From: Paludibacter sp.
GTDB taxonomy: Bacteria > Bacteroidota > Bacteroidia > Bacteroidales > Paludibacteraceae
Length of the DNA stretch: 64,000 nt
Reading direction: 5' to 3'
Assembly (NCBI GenBank): GCA_010365115.1
Contig: JAAFGX010000002.1
Span: 1-64,000, forward strand
In this document: positions 17,321-26,474 of the stretch, in pieces
Layout of the letters: each line of letters starts with the position of its first letter
How positions within the stretch are numbered: the stretch's first letter is position 1
The notes under the pieces: model-generated
The model's database searches: none
Told to the model about the DNA's origin: nothing
The model's input: only the letters and a program-made list of their open reading frames with translations
Translations under genes and position numbers: made by a program

Positions 17321-18796
17321 TTAAATGGTTTTTGAATAGATAATTAATTTATCGCCTGTGTTTAATTTGTTTTCCGATTTATTGTTCCACTCTTTTAAAT
17401 TATCAATGGTGCAACGATAAGTTTTGGCAATGCTATAGAATGATTCACCCGACTTCACTTTGTGCGTTAATTTCTCGCTTTTTTCAACTTTTGCAAGTGT
17501 TTTTTCATCCGATTGACTCAAGATGAGTTTTTGTCCAGGCTGTATTTTGCTGTTTGTCAATTGATTCAATTTTTTCAGTTCGTCAATAGAGATGTTAAAC
17601 TTTTTTGAAATGCTAAACAACGATTCGCCCGATTCTACTTTATGTGTTGTAGTTGCTAGAATTTCAGCTTTATTGGCTTTGTTAGTTTTAGAAGCTTCAG
17701 AATTTAAAATTGGAGTTTTTGCAGTTTCTGTCTTTGCGATTTCTGGTTTAACTTCTATATTCAGTTTTATTTCGTCGCCAAAATGAATGTTGCTGATTGT
17801 AATATTATTGATTTTTTTTAAATCATCAATAGAGATGTCATATAATTTTGAAATACTGAAGAGTGTTTCACCCTTTTTTACGGTATGTGAAGCAAGAGTT
17901 GTTTTTGTAGAGGTAAGTGATTCTGGCTTCTCGGTTTCTTTTGTATTCCCTTTTTCAATGGTTTTATTTTCAGCTAATTGTATAGTTTCTACTACTAAAA
18001 TAGTTTCTTTATCTTTTATTTTTAGCTGCTGTTTTGGTTTAATTTTGCTGCCATTTAAGTCGTTTTTTCTTTTCAATTCTGCAACTGTAATGCCATATTT
18101 ATCAGCAATAATACTTAAATTTTCGCCCGATTTTACCCGATGATATTTTGCAGGAATAATCTTCTTTGTTTCTTTTGAAGGAACTGCAACAGGTGTAGAA
18201 ATCAGTTTATCTGCAATTTGGTTTTCACGTACGGCATCACAAGGGAGTATAGCCAACATTTTGTGTTCGCAAATTACCCTATTGGCTTTAATATAGCGTT
18301 TCTTATAATAATCTTCTTGAGAATTTGAGATAATAACTCCTCTTTGGACTGAGGCATGTATAAAATCGAAATTTCCGTCCTCTTTAGCCTCTACTACAAT
18401 GCCTACATGCCCTACACGACTGCTTCTATGGCGACCGGAGAAATACACCAAATCACCGGATTTGAGTTGGTTTCGTTCCACGGTATCGAACTGATGTGCC
18501 TGATTAGATGACGATCGTTCCAGATTATAACCAAAATTACTATAAACAAAAGAAGTAAATCCTGAACAATCGAATGATGAAGTTCCTGATGATCCATAAC
18601 GATAAGGAGTATCTAAAAATATTTTTCCATAATTAACAATTGAATCTGTTATAGATATTTGATTTGGAGATAAATAGTCAATTTTGGTGGAATCGGTTGG
18701 AGGTGAAAATTGTTTATCCGAAAGCTTCTGAGCCATCGAAATATGTATTGAAAAAAAGAGAGTTAAAACGAAGAATAATTGTTTTTTAAACGTCAT
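17321..18796 (-). CDS. NlpC/P60 peptidoglycan endopeptidase with four LysM domains
   Basis: The 491-residue product has a signal peptide ending SMAQ. An NlpC/P60 cysteine peptidase domain follows (about 50-165), with Cys77 in 'SFDCSGF', His130 in 'VGHVGIV' and His147 in 'FIHAS' forming the expected triad. Four LysM modules come next (about 215-260, 300-345, 380-430 and 440-490), each starting like 'HKVESGESLFSISKKF'. It likely cuts stem peptides during wall growth and division, held on glycan strands by LysM. Ser/Thr/Lys-rich linkers separate the modules. Four LysM copies at the C-terminus is rich but not rare. The SIMPL gene follows closely. Confidence 0.94.
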   Translation of the reverse strand: MTFKKQLFFVLTLFFSIHISMAQKLSDKQFSPPTDSTKIDYLSPNQISITDSIVNYGKIFLDTPYRYGSSGTSSFDCSGFTSFVYSNFGYNLERSSSNQAHQFDTVERNQLKSGDLVYFSGRHRSSRVGHVGIVVEAKEDGNFDFIHASVQRGVIISNSQEDYYKKRYIKANRVICEHKMLAILPCDAVRENQIADKLISTPVAVPSKETKKIIPAKYHRVKSGENLSIIADKYGITVAELKRKNDLNGSKIKPKQQLKIKDKETILVVETIQLAENKTIEKGNTKETEKPESLTSTKTTLASHTVKKGETLFSISKLYDISIDDLKKINNITISNIHFGDEIKLNIEVKPEIAKTETAKTPILNSEASKTNKANKAEILATTTHKVESGESLFSISKKFNISIDELKKLNQLTNSKIQPGQKLILSQSDEKTLAKVEKSEKLTHKVKSGESFYSIAKTYRCTIDNLKEWNNKSENKLNTGDKLIIYSKTI

Positions 18797-18859
18797 AGAA
18801 ATATATTCAGCTGATTATGGACTACTTGCAAAGATATATTTTTTTGAAGAACTATTCAA

Positions 18860-18895
18860 CTTGAAATCTTTTTTTTAAATAAAAAAAGATTTTGT
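18860..18895 (-). terminator. Terminator after the LD-carboxypeptidase gene
   Basis: An AT-rich hairpin ('aaatcttttttt', loop, 'aaaaaaagatttt') lies 13-48 bases beyond the stop of the minus-strand gene at 18908. It has a long A/T stem and U-run character. Confidence 0.55.
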
Positions 18896-18907
18896 TGTCA
18901 GAAAAAA

Positions 18908-19801
18908 TTAAAATTTAAGTTGAACAATGTTTTCTTTTACTACTAAATTTACAATTTTTCCCATTATTAATGGCAAATTATACTCTACATGTCCCGCCGG
19001 GAAATTGAAACAAACAGGATACTTGTATTCTTTAATCGATTCGAAAATGATTTCGGAAATGGTTTGCATCATCAATGGATCTTCCTCGCAGTCGCTGAAT
19101 TGACCAACTACCAATCCTGAAAGTTGTTCCAAAACGCCACTTAATCGCAGGTTCTGCATCAACCTGTCGATATGATAGGGCTTTTCATCAATTTCTTCGA
19201 TAAATAAAATGGCATTTTTATAATTCATATCAAATTTACTTCCACGCAACCCCATAAGCACAGAAAAATTTCCACCGATTAACTTTCCTTCTGCAGTTCC
19301 AATTCTATTGAACGGTTGCGACGGAATTTCGTAAACCGGTAATTTTCCAAATAATACTTCTTTCAACCTTTGTACCTGTTCAGAATTTTTAGGCAATTCC
19401 GTTAGATGCTTGGCCATAATCCCGTGAATTGAAGCAATGCCCAGGTTGGAAATAGCATTGTGCAAAATGGTAATATCACTGAACCCAATCAGCCACTTTG
19501 GTGATTTAATAAATTTTGTAAAATCAAGTTTATCAATGATTTGAGCCAAACCGTATCCACCTCTGCTACAAAGAATTGCTTTTATGTTTGGATCGTCCAA
19601 TGCTTCCTGAAGGTCGTAAATGCGTTGCTCCTTAGTACCTGCAAATCTTCCGTATTCCGTGCGGGCAAATTTGCCTTCGGTAACTTGCAATCCCCAATTA
19701 GTGAGTGTTTTTTTTGCTCCGTCAATAAATTCAGGTTGGATGAAACCCGAAGGTGAAACAATTCTGATTTGGTCCTTGGCAATGAGTAATGGAGGTATCA
19801 T
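18908..19801 (-). CDS. ldcA: LD-carboxypeptidase, S66 family
   Basis: The product is a serine peptidase of the LdcA/MccF family. Landmarks are 'IRIVSPSGFIQPEFIDGA' and 'LCSRGGYGLAQIIDKLDF', the nucleophile-elbow segment 'IGFSDITILHN' with Ser, 'FIEEIDEKPYHIDRLMQNL' supplying the Glu region, and 'PAGHVEYNLPLIMG' with the catalytic His. LdcA removes the terminal D-Ala from cytoplasmic murein tetrapeptides during recycling. The ORF track starts at a GTG (19825). The ATG at 19801 (MIPPLLIAKDQ) fits the family start better and gives 297 residues. Confidence 0.92.
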   Translation of the reverse strand: MIPPLLIAKDQIRIVSPSGFIQPEFIDGAKKTLTNWGLQVTEGKFARTEYGRFAGTKEQRIYDLQEALDDPNIKAILCSRGGYGLAQIIDKLDFTKFIKSPKWLIGFSDITILHNAISNLGIASIHGIMAKHLTELPKNSEQVQRLKEVLFGKLPVYEIPSQPFNRIGTAEGKLIGGNFSVLMGLRGSKFDMNYKNAILFIEEIDEKPYHIDRLMQNLRLSGVLEQLSGLVVGQFSDCEEDPLMMQTISEIIFESIKEYKYPVCFNFPAGHVEYNLPLIMGKIVNLVVKENIVQLKF

Positions 19802-19860
19802 ACTTTGATTTAAATGATAAAACACAAAAGTAATAAAATTTTACATTTAATCGAATAAAA

Positions 19861-19895
19861 TTGGCGGTATGACTTTGTCAAAGCTATACCGCCAA
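19861..19895 (-). terminator. Terminator after the Cys-module T9SS gene
   Basis: The 10-bp stem 'ttggcggtat' pairs with 'ataccgccaa'. On the minus strand it is followed by 'ttttatt'. It lies 25 bases after the stop at 19920. Confidence 0.8.
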
Positions 19896-19919
19896 CATTA
19901 CATTACATCAGAAATATCC

Positions 19920-22163
19920 CTAATCTTTAATTAACTTGATTGTTTTGTCTCCAATTTTAACGAAGAATAATCCTTTACTCAATGTGTTTAAATTCAACAC
20001 GTTTGTTCCTGAATTCAATTGTTTTTGCATTAACAATTGTCCCGTTGTATTGAAAATGGTTATATCACTGTTCTTAATCAATTCTACTGTCAGGTTATCG
20101 ACAACCGGATTGGGATAGATGGTCAACAAATTGATTTTTCGGTCAGGAATGTCGGTACTTTCTAACTCGCGTTTCAGCATCAAGTCTGCGTTTACTGTTG
20201 TGTTGGCAGAAGTCAGGCTTACAGGAAATTCAGCAATTGCCGCCGCAGTTTCCGAAACAACTTTATAATTATCCAATGCAATGTTTTCGAAAGCGTAATT
20301 TCCATAAGCATCTGTCATTGTCCAGGCCACAGCTGCATTGTCAGAATTCAATAATAAAACCGGAATATTAACAGCAATATTTGCTGCAACTTCGGCGTTA
20401 ATTTTTCTCATTCCATTTTCGGCCATTACGGTATCTTTCAAAGCAATAGTTTCAAAAAAGATATTTCCGTAAATTTTGCCTGTTCCAACGGGCATTTTAT
20501 AATTCTTCAATTCTACTGTCAAGTATTCAATATTGTCATTCAGAGTTATATAATCAGCCGTTTTGAAGAATATTTTATTGATATAGAAAGTTGGCAAATA
20601 ATTCTTGTACAGATTTATGTCGGGTATAACATAAACAGTGTATTCAGCCTGCGGCAAACCTGCAAATACGAATGATCCATCGGTAATAGGATATGAAATT
20701 AATGCTTTTCTGTAGTTTTTATTAAATAAAAGGGCAGATCCCGATTTCATCAATTCATTTCCGGCCATGGCTTTACCAGTAAGCGAATAGGTTTCGGGTG
20801 TAGTTATTTTTGAATAACAAGCAACCATTCCAACAACAGGACAGAGAATAGTCAGTGAATCTTTTGCTATATCGTAACTGCCAAAGCGTACATAATCTCC
20901 AATTTTCAGAGTAGAAGTATCTGCAATTTTGTATAGCCTTGTATAAGCAACAAGCTCTTTCGTCATTTCTTTTAAAAATAATTGGCCTGTACACCCATCA
21001 ATGCCCGGAACTACTATTCCTTTTTTGTTCATAATACATCCCACAGGAGGAATATTTCTTAATTCGTAGCATGTTGCAATCCCAATAATGCGACAAGAGT
21101 TAGTCGTGTTCGAATCGTTCCTTACATAATAACCGCCAAAGACAACTTCATCGCCTTCTTTAACACCAATTCTGGTAGAATTGTAAAGATTTGCACTAGC
21201 AGGATTAACATTCGGAATTGTATTATTGTCATCAATTTTTATAGTAAACAATTGACGAACTGAACTAATCGGCGAATATTCTTGAATTAATAATTGTCCA
21301 TCACATTTTACAACTACACCTTTTTTATCCTTTACACAATTTGTAATGTCAATTAATTCGTAGCAGGTTGCAATACCGACCGTAAAACATAAATTCACAG
21401 CACTGGAGTCGATTGCAGTTTTGTAGCCGCTAAACTTTACACGGTCCCCGGCTTTCAGATTGGTTGATAACGGGCTTATGACATAACGTTGAGGAAAAGC
21501 AGTCATTACACGGGTATCTTCAATAAACATTTTTCCGCTACATCCATCAATGCCTGCCACTACTATTCCATCTTTGTCCAGTGGACATGCCGAGGTTTCT
21601 ACTACCGTATAACATTCCACAATATTATAACACGGAGTGGTAATACATTGAATCTTTGTACCTTTGAATTTTACAGTTGTGCCCGTTGGAAGCAATTTAT
21701 CCCTGATTTCAAAAAGATCACCGGTGGAGTTGTCTTTTAAAATTGAAAAATTTATGCTCTTCCCGGTTACCACACCCATTCTATCCATGGTGCAACTCGC
21801 ATAGATTGTTTTTATTAAAGTTCCATCAAAATATATTTCGGTATTTTCCGAAACAGTTCCTAAATTTAGTATTGTTTTAAATTTTGAAATTACTTGAGTG
21901 CACATCATTCCCAAATCAGGAAGTCTCTTTTTGGAAACATAAATTTTGTTCACAACGACTGAGTCTTTTGCCAGAAAATAATCGGGGCAGCCGTCGTTTG
22001 AAACATAAATATACGCTACATATATGCTATCAGTGGCACTGGGGTTTGAGGGATAAACCTCAGCGAAATACTGTTCAGTGGGCATTATCTGCGACCATGC
22101 AGACATGAAACTTAACATGCTGATAATAAATAGCAGCATTGTTTTGGGTAGAATTTTTTTCAT
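19920..22163 (-). CDS. Secreted T9SS cargo with four Cys-rich repeat modules
   Basis: The 747-residue protein has a signal peptide ending SAWSQ and an N-terminal domain of about 100 residues. Four related modules follow (about 124-187, 193-268, 276-367 and 376-450). Modules 2-4 begin like 'CVKDKKGVVVKCDGQLLIQE' and end like 'VGIATCYEL', with paired Cys and a central 'LKxGDxVxFxGY' strand, an OB-like pattern. A CarboxypepD/SpaA-like beta domain follows (about 455-545; 'DGSFVFAGLPQAEYTVYVIP') and another near 575-660. A T9SS type A sorting domain closes it ('YPNPVVDNLTVEL', ending 'VKIGDKTIKLIKD'). It is surely exported, but I do not recognise the Cys module, and the function is unknown. It is a single-gene unit with its own terminator. 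Confidence 0.85.
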   Translation of the reverse strand: MKKILPKTMLLFIISMLSFMSAWSQIMPTEQYFAEVYPSNPSATDSIYVAYIYVSNDGCPDYFLAKDSVVVNKIYVSKKRLPDLGMMCTQVISKFKTILNLGTVSENTEIYFDGTLIKTIYASCTMDRMGVVTGKSINFSILKDNSTGDLFEIRDKLLPTGTTVKFKGTKIQCITTPCYNIVECYTVVETSACPLDKDGIVVAGIDGCSGKMFIEDTRVMTAFPQRYVISPLSTNLKAGDRVKFSGYKTAIDSSAVNLCFTVGIATCYELIDITNCVKDKKGVVVKCDGQLLIQEYSPISSVRQLFTIKIDDNNTIPNVNPASANLYNSTRIGVKEGDEVVFGGYYVRNDSNTTNSCRIIGIATCYELRNIPPVGCIMNKKGIVVPGIDGCTGQLFLKEMTKELVAYTRLYKIADTSTLKIGDYVRFGSYDIAKDSLTILCPVVGMVACYSKITTPETYSLTGKAMAGNELMKSGSALLFNKNYRKALISYPITDGSFVFAGLPQAEYTVYVIPDINLYKNYLPTFYINKIFFKTADYITLNDNIEYLTVELKNYKMPVGTGKIYGNIFFETIALKDTVMAENGMRKINAEVAANIAVNIPVLLLNSDNAAVAWTMTDAYGNYAFENIALDNYKVVSETAAAIAEFPVSLTSANTTVNADLMLKRELESTDIPDRKINLLTIYPNPVVDNLTVELIKNSDITIFNTTGQLLMQKQLNSGTNVLNLNTLSKGLFFVKIGDKTIKLIKD

Positions 22164-22861
22164 AATTGTAAATTTCTAAACGGCTCTTATTTGAATTGAC
22201 TTTTCCATTCAACTTCTACATTAGAGAAAAATCCATTTTTCGAGTTGTGGATTTTTATATCATTTTATTTATTGATGCAATTGGATTTCAAATTGTTGCA
22301 TCAATCACAGGGCAAATACAATTATAAATTATCAATCGTTGTAAAATACTTAAAGTGAGTGTTAGAGATTGGGTTTGTTTAGTTTTTCTATAACCTCTAA
22401 ATTGAAAACCCGACAATCCCTCCCAGAAGATTTATCATCATCAATATAGGAACAAGTATAATTGGGTCATTTTCTGCAATTATAAATACAGGCGGAAGAA
22501 AAACTAATAACTTATTGCAATCTCAATTTTTGTAACACCATTGGAACTACATCAATATTGCCAGCAATTACACCTGATCATCTTTTTTTCATCTTTATTA
22601 TTTCTTTCAACAAATATAAAACACTAATGTAGGAATAAATGTTTTACATGAAATCACATCAATAAAATTATTCTAAATCAAGCAATTGTAGAATAAGTTA
22701 GTAATCCGTTCAGTCTTCATTTTTTTTATTGTGAATAGCTTTTGCGTCCAAGCCTCCCTACAATTCTTTGTAACCATAATTTTGAAAAATGGAATAAGTT
22801 TAGTTTTTTGACAACACACTAAGGCGACATTCAGATTTACTTTCATCAAAAAGTCTTCTTT
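22164..22861. other. Intergenic region without recognised features
   Basis: About 700 AT-rich bases separate two minus-strand genes. No ORF with a recognisable product, tRNA or clear hairpin was seen. The promoter of the T9SS gene should lie in its left part. Confidence 0.5.
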
Positions 22862-24187
22862 TCAATATCTCAACCACTTCCACATTTCCGTCCAGGTCAC
22901 TTTTTTACCATACATCAATATTCCTGTTCTATATATTTTGCCAGCCATCCAGGTTGTTCCAATAAATGACAAAACGAGAATTGACAATGACAAAATGATT
23001 TGCCATGCCGGCACATCAAATGGAAGTCGCACCATCATGACGATGGGCGATGTAAACGGAATCATCGAACACCAAAACGCCAGCGGTCCGTCGGGATTTT
23101 GGGCGCTGTAAATGGCCGCATAAATACCAAAAATAATTGGCAATGTGAGTGGAAGGGAGAATTGTTGCGTGTCGGTTTCGTTATCTACTGCCGATCCAAC
23201 CGCTGCAAAAAGGGATGCGTACAACAAATATCCACCAAGAAAATAAACCACAAATAAAACAATGATTTGCGTAAAATCAAATCCATTCAACATCGAAAAA
23301 AGTTGTTGGATTTCATCCGGATTTTGATTGACAGGTAGGTTGGTTTGCATTCCCATTTGGTTGGCTTGTTGCAATGAATTCATATCCACGTCACCGCCCA
23401 TTAAACTGCCCGCCGCCATAGAAATGGCCAATGTGAGCACAACCCATAACATAAATTGCGTCAATCCCACCATGGCAATGCCGATGATTTTCCCCATCAT
23501 CAGTTCAAACGGCTTAACTGACGAAATCATAACTTCCACAATGCGACTTGTTTTTTCCTGCACCACGCCGCTCATTACCTGAGCACCGTAAATAACTATA
23601 AACATGTATATTACAAATGCTGAAATCATACCTATAACCAATGCTAATTCTGCCGAACCTTCTTTTTCCTGACCGTTGTCGCCCCATTTTATGGTTGGGA
23701 TGTCAATGTCTGTTTTCGACTTTTCAACCATTTCTTTCAAGTTGGGAATATTATACGAAGCCAGTTTTTGCTGTTCCACATGTTGGTTCAGCAGTCTGGC
23801 AATGTAATTTTTTAACTCCATATTCACTTGTTTGTCTGAATAAAGCGAAGCTGCTTTTGGGTTTTTTGCTAAATTATCCGAGATAACTAACAATGCTGTG
23901 AATTCATTTTCAGTTTTGTTTGTGCTTTCTTTTTTTACTTCATCAGCAGCTTTATCTACAAAATCGAACACATACGTTTCGTTGTTTTTCAACACTTCCG
24001 AGTAGCTATTAGTTCTGTCAATCACCACAATATGTTTTTTATTTGTGTCCTTTATGCTCGATAACCACAGCGGAACAGTAATCATTCCGGCAAATAGGAG
24101 AGGAGTAAGGAAGGTAAGGATGATGAACGATTTTTTCATCACGCGGGTAGTGTATTCCCGTTTTATAATAAGAGTTATTTTTGACAT
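22862..24187 (-). CDS. ABC-2 type exporter permease (NatB-like)
   Basis: The 441-residue protein begins MSKITLIIKREYTTRVMKKS with a first membrane helix at about 20-42. A roughly 140-residue extracytoplasmic loop follows, then five C-terminal helices (about 180-205, 235-260, 315-345, 350-375 and 395-420). 'VVQEKTSRIVEVMISSVKPFELMMGKIIG' is the signature of the NatB/COG1668 ABC-2 family. It pairs with the ATPase at 24650-25546. Substrates of this group include Na+ and unknown compounds, so none is assigned. The two transporter genes are separated by an inserted four-helix-bundle gene. Confidence 0.92.
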   Translation of the reverse strand: MSKITLIIKREYTTRVMKKSFIILTFLTPLLFAGMITVPLWLSSIKDTNKKHIVVIDRTNSYSEVLKNNETYVFDFVDKAADEVKKESTNKTENEFTALLVISDNLAKNPKAASLYSDKQVNMELKNYIARLLNQHVEQQKLASYNIPNLKEMVEKSKTDIDIPTIKWGDNGQEKEGSAELALVIGMISAFVIYMFIVIYGAQVMSGVVQEKTSRIVEVMISSVKPFELMMGKIIGIAMVGLTQFMLWVVLTLAISMAAGSLMGGDVDMNSLQQANQMGMQTNLPVNQNPDEIQQLFSMLNGFDFTQIIVLFVVYFLGGYLLYASLFAAVGSAVDNETDTQQFSLPLTLPIIFGIYAAIYSAQNPDGPLAFWCSMIPFTSPIVMMVRLPFDVPAWQIILSLSILVLSFIGTTWMAGKIYRTGILMYGKKVTWTEMWKWLRY

Positions 24188-24195
24188 AAAAGAAT

Positions 24196-24230
24196 AATGG
24201 TTAATGGTTAATTATCAATGATAAATTGTC
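24196..24230. repeat. Left flanking repeat of the four-helix-bundle gene
   Basis: The sequence 'aatggttaatggttaattat' continues 'caatgataaattg'. Its reverse complement resembles the segment 24620-24651 on the other side of the four-helix-bundle gene. The pair forms an inverted, internally tandem 'ggttaat' repeat. Confidence 0.5.
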
Positions 24231-24244
24231 AATATATGGGATTT

Positions 24245-24619
24245 TTAATTACTATGTTTTGTTTTGTTCAGATTTGCTTTTGCTGTCTTGATAATACTTG
24301 TAATAAGTTTTATAATTTCCAAAGCATCATTATTAATATTTTCAAATTGTTCTTCACTTATGTAATCAGTTTTTGTCAATAGCTCTAGCCAATAGATTGT
24401 CTCATTCATTTCTTTTTGAGCAATTGCCATTTTATGAATAAAATCTAACGGAGATTCAGCATGTTCAGCTTCGCAAACCATAGCTCCTACACTAGTCCCG
24501 CTTCGTAAAACTTGTTTAGATAAAACATATTCCTTTTTTATTTCTGTTAAATGCTTATAAAGTTTTACAATGCGAATTGCAAACAAAATGCTCTTGTCCT
24601 TAACTACATTATCTCTCAT
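24245..24619 (-). CDS. Four-helix-bundle protein (23S rRNA intervening-sequence protein family)
   Basis: The 124-residue protein matches the S23/TIGR02436 four-helix-bundle family. Landmarks are 'SILFAIRIVKLYKHL', 'LSKQVLRSGTSVGAMVCEAEHAES', 'DFIHKMAIAQKEMNETIYWLELL' and a final helix 'EIIKLITSIIKTAKAN'. The family was first seen in rRNA intervening sequences but is mostly found elsewhere in genomes, often next to repeats, with unknown function. Here it lies between the ATPase and permease genes of one ABC transporter and is flanked by short inverted repeats, which suggests it was inserted. It leaves the transporter genes in the same order and orientation. Confidence 0.9.
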   Translation of the reverse strand: MRDNVVKDKSILFAIRIVKLYKHLTEIKKEYVLSKQVLRSGTSVGAMVCEAEHAESPLDFIHKMAIAQKEMNETIYWLELLTKTDYISEEQFENINNDALEIIKLITSIIKTAKANLNKTKHSN

Positions 24620-24651
24620 AATTTATAATTAACCATTTATAATTAACCATT
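24620..24651. repeat. Right flanking repeat of the four-helix-bundle gene
   Basis: The sequence 'atttataattaaccatttat' continues 'aattaaccatt', a short tandem repeat. It is roughly the inverse of the left flank at 24196-24230. It overlaps the final bases of the ATPase gene. Confidence 0.5.
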
Positions 24652-25546
24652 ATTTTCTGACAGTTTCAATAAAAATTTCGTTCATGCTGGGCAATAATTC
24701 TTCGAAAGAAAGAATTTCGGTTTGTTTAATTATTTCGCTCAACAATTGATTATTGCCGCCCGTGCTCAATTTCTTTATGGTACTTTCTGTTACGCCGTTG
24801 TTTTGCTTTACGGTTAGCAGTTCAAAATCATGATTTCCAATAATTGGATTAATGGAATTAATCTTATATGTTTTAGTGGCATACGAGTTTTTTATGTCGC
24901 TTACCTTTCCCTGTAATACAATTTTAGCATTATCAACCAGCGAAATATTTTCGCAAAGGTCTTCCACTGTTCCCATGTTGTGGGTGGAAAAAATAACCGT
25001 TGCACCATTATCGCGGAGGTTCAGAATTTCACGTTTCAACAGTTCTGCATTTACAGGGTCGAAACCGCTGAATGGTTCATCGAAAATCAGCAATTTTGGT
25101 TCGTGCAAAATAGTGGTGATAAATTGCACTTTTTGCGCCATTCCTTTCGATAGTTCCTCTACTTTTTTATCCCACCACGCCTGAATTTCGAATCTTTCGA
25201 ACCAATATTTCAAGGATTTAAGTGCGTCGGCTTTTGACATTCCTTTCAACTGTGCCAGATAAAGCGCTTGTTCTCCCACTTTCATTTTTTTGTACAAACC
25301 CCGCTCTTCTGGTAAGTATCCGATATGTTGCACATCAGCTGGTGTCATTCGTTTTCCGTTCAGTCGCACTTCGCCGCTATCGGGAGCGGTAATGCAATTG
25401 ATAATGCGAATAAGCGTGGTTTTTCCAGCGCCATTTGGACCGAGTAATCCATATACCGAATTTTCGGGAACTAACAGGCTTACGCCATCCAATGCCCTGT
25501 GTCCGGCAAATTGTTTTACTACGTTTTCTACTTCAAGGAGTATCAT
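24650..25546 (-). CDS. ABC transporter ATPase (NatA-like)
   Basis: The 298-residue ATPase shows Walker A 'GLLGPNGAGKTT', signature 'ELSKGMAQKVQ', Walker B 'KLLIFDEPFSGFD' and an H-loop 'VIFSTHNMG'. The C-terminal tail of about 80 residues resembles the NatA/DUF4162 regulatory end. It powers the permease at 22862-24187. The ORF track starts at 25636 (MAEFRFCQ), but that extension is encoded by a palindromic repeat. The conserved N-terminus is MILLEVENVVKQFAGHRALD, so the ATG at 25546 is chosen. Confidence 0.94.
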   Translation of the reverse strand: MILLEVENVVKQFAGHRALDGVSLLVPENSVYGLLGPNGAGKTTLIRIINCITAPDSGEVRLNGKRMTPADVQHIGYLPEERGLYKKMKVGEQALYLAQLKGMSKADALKSLKYWFERFEIQAWWDKKVEELSKGMAQKVQFITTILHEPKLLIFDEPFSGFDPVNAELLKREILNLRDNGATVIFSTHNMGTVEDLCENISLVDNAKIVLQGKVSDIKNSYATKTYKINSINPIIGNHDFELLTVKQNNGVTESTIKKLSTGGNNQLLSEIIKQTEILSFEELLPSMNEIFIETVRK

Positions 25547-25560
25547 ATTTGTTGTTTTTG

Positions 25561-25638
25561 GGATGGCAGAATTCCGATTCTGCCAATAACTTATGAAAAA
25601 TTGATTAAATATCTGGCAGAATCGGAATTCTGCCATCC
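25561..25638. repeat. Perfect 25-bp inverted repeat between radC and the ABC ATPase
   Basis: The arms 'ggatggcagaattccgattc' (plus 'tgcca') at 25561-25585 and its exact reverse complement at 25614-25638 flank a 28-nt AT-rich spacer. It begins 7 bases beyond the radC stop and ends 14 bases before the ATPase start. It is a REP-like or small mobile palindrome and may act as a terminator or mRNA-end structure. Confidence 0.85.
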
Positions 25639-25645
25639 AAGCGCT

Positions 25646-26347
25646 TTACATTTTTCCTTCATCAGCAAAACTATAATATTGTCCTTTTGCAATGATAATA
25701 TGATCCAGTAGAGAAATGCCAATGGCTTCGCAACCTGATTTTATACGCTTTGTTATTACTTCATCTTCGTGACTCGGGCGGTTTTGTCCCGATGGATGAT
25801 TGTGCGCCACAACGATTGATAATGCCGATTTTTCCAACGCCATTTTCAAAATCATAGGAATATCCACCACGGTTTGGCGGGTTCCGCCTTGGGTTAAGCG
25901 TTTAATCTCTATAACTTTGTTGGCTCCATTTAGCAGCCCAACCCAGAATTCCTCGTGTGCTAAATCAATTAAAACGGGTTCGAATAAATCAAAAAGATCC
26001 AAACTGGAAGTAATTTTTTTGCGCTCCAGATTTTCGCTCATTTTCCTACGTTTTCCCATTTCCAATGCAGCTATAATGGTAATGGCTTTTGCTTCGCCAA
26101 TGCCTTTAAAACGTTTACACAAATCGGAAATGGTAAGTTGTGCCAATTCATTCAGGTTATCGTGGCAATCGTGCAAAATACGCCGCGAAAGTTCCACCAC
26201 GGTTTCATTTCTGCTCCCAGATCCAATTAGAATCGCCAGTAGCTCAGCATCCGAAAGGCTTTGTGAGCCTTTTCGCAGCATTTTTTCACGCGGTCGGTCG
26301 TCCTCAGCCCATTCTCGAATGGTCAATCGTTTTTCGTCTGTTAGCAT
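25646..26347 (-). CDS. radC: RadC/JAB-domain protein
   Basis: The 233-residue protein has the RadC N-terminal helix-hairpin-helix part ('RPREKMLRKGSQSLSDAELL', 'FKGIGEAKAITIIAALEMGKR') and a JAB/MPN metalloprotease-like domain. The metal-binding motif is 'VVAHNHPSGQNRPSHEDE'. RadC was once thought a repair protein, but its role is unsettled. Length is standard. It heads a minus-strand run with the ABC genes, separated from them by a strong palindrome. Confidence 0.95.
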   Translation of the reverse strand: MLTDEKRLTIREWAEDDRPREKMLRKGSQSLSDAELLAILIGSGSRNETVVELSRRILHDCHDNLNELAQLTISDLCKRFKGIGEAKAITIIAALEMGKRRKMSENLERKKITSSLDLFDLFEPVLIDLAHEEFWVGLLNGANKVIEIKRLTQGGTRQTVVDIPMILKMALEKSALSIVVAHNHPSGQNRPSHEDEVITKRIKSGCEAIGISLLDHIIIAKGQYYSFADEGKM

Positions 26348-26411
26348 GCGTCAAAAATACTAAAAAAGTTTTAGTTAACAAGCACATCTTTAAAACATTC
26401 TATTTCAAACA

Positions 26412-26450
26412 AAAAAAGCTGTTTCAGATTTTGATCCGAAACAGCTTTTT
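26412..26450 (-). terminator. Terminator after the queuosine-precursor transporter
   Basis: The stem 'aaaaaagctgtttc' with 'gaaacagctttttt'-like sequence flanks a short loop. On the minus strand it ends in a T-run. It lies 25 bases after the stop at 26475. Confidence 0.8.
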
Positions 26451-26474
26451 AAGGGTATGCTGAATGTTTATATT

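Noticed and set aside
24245-24619. Four-helix-bundle gene considered as a real rRNA intervening sequence
   Set aside because: No rRNA gene is present in the window; the gene sits within an ABC operon.
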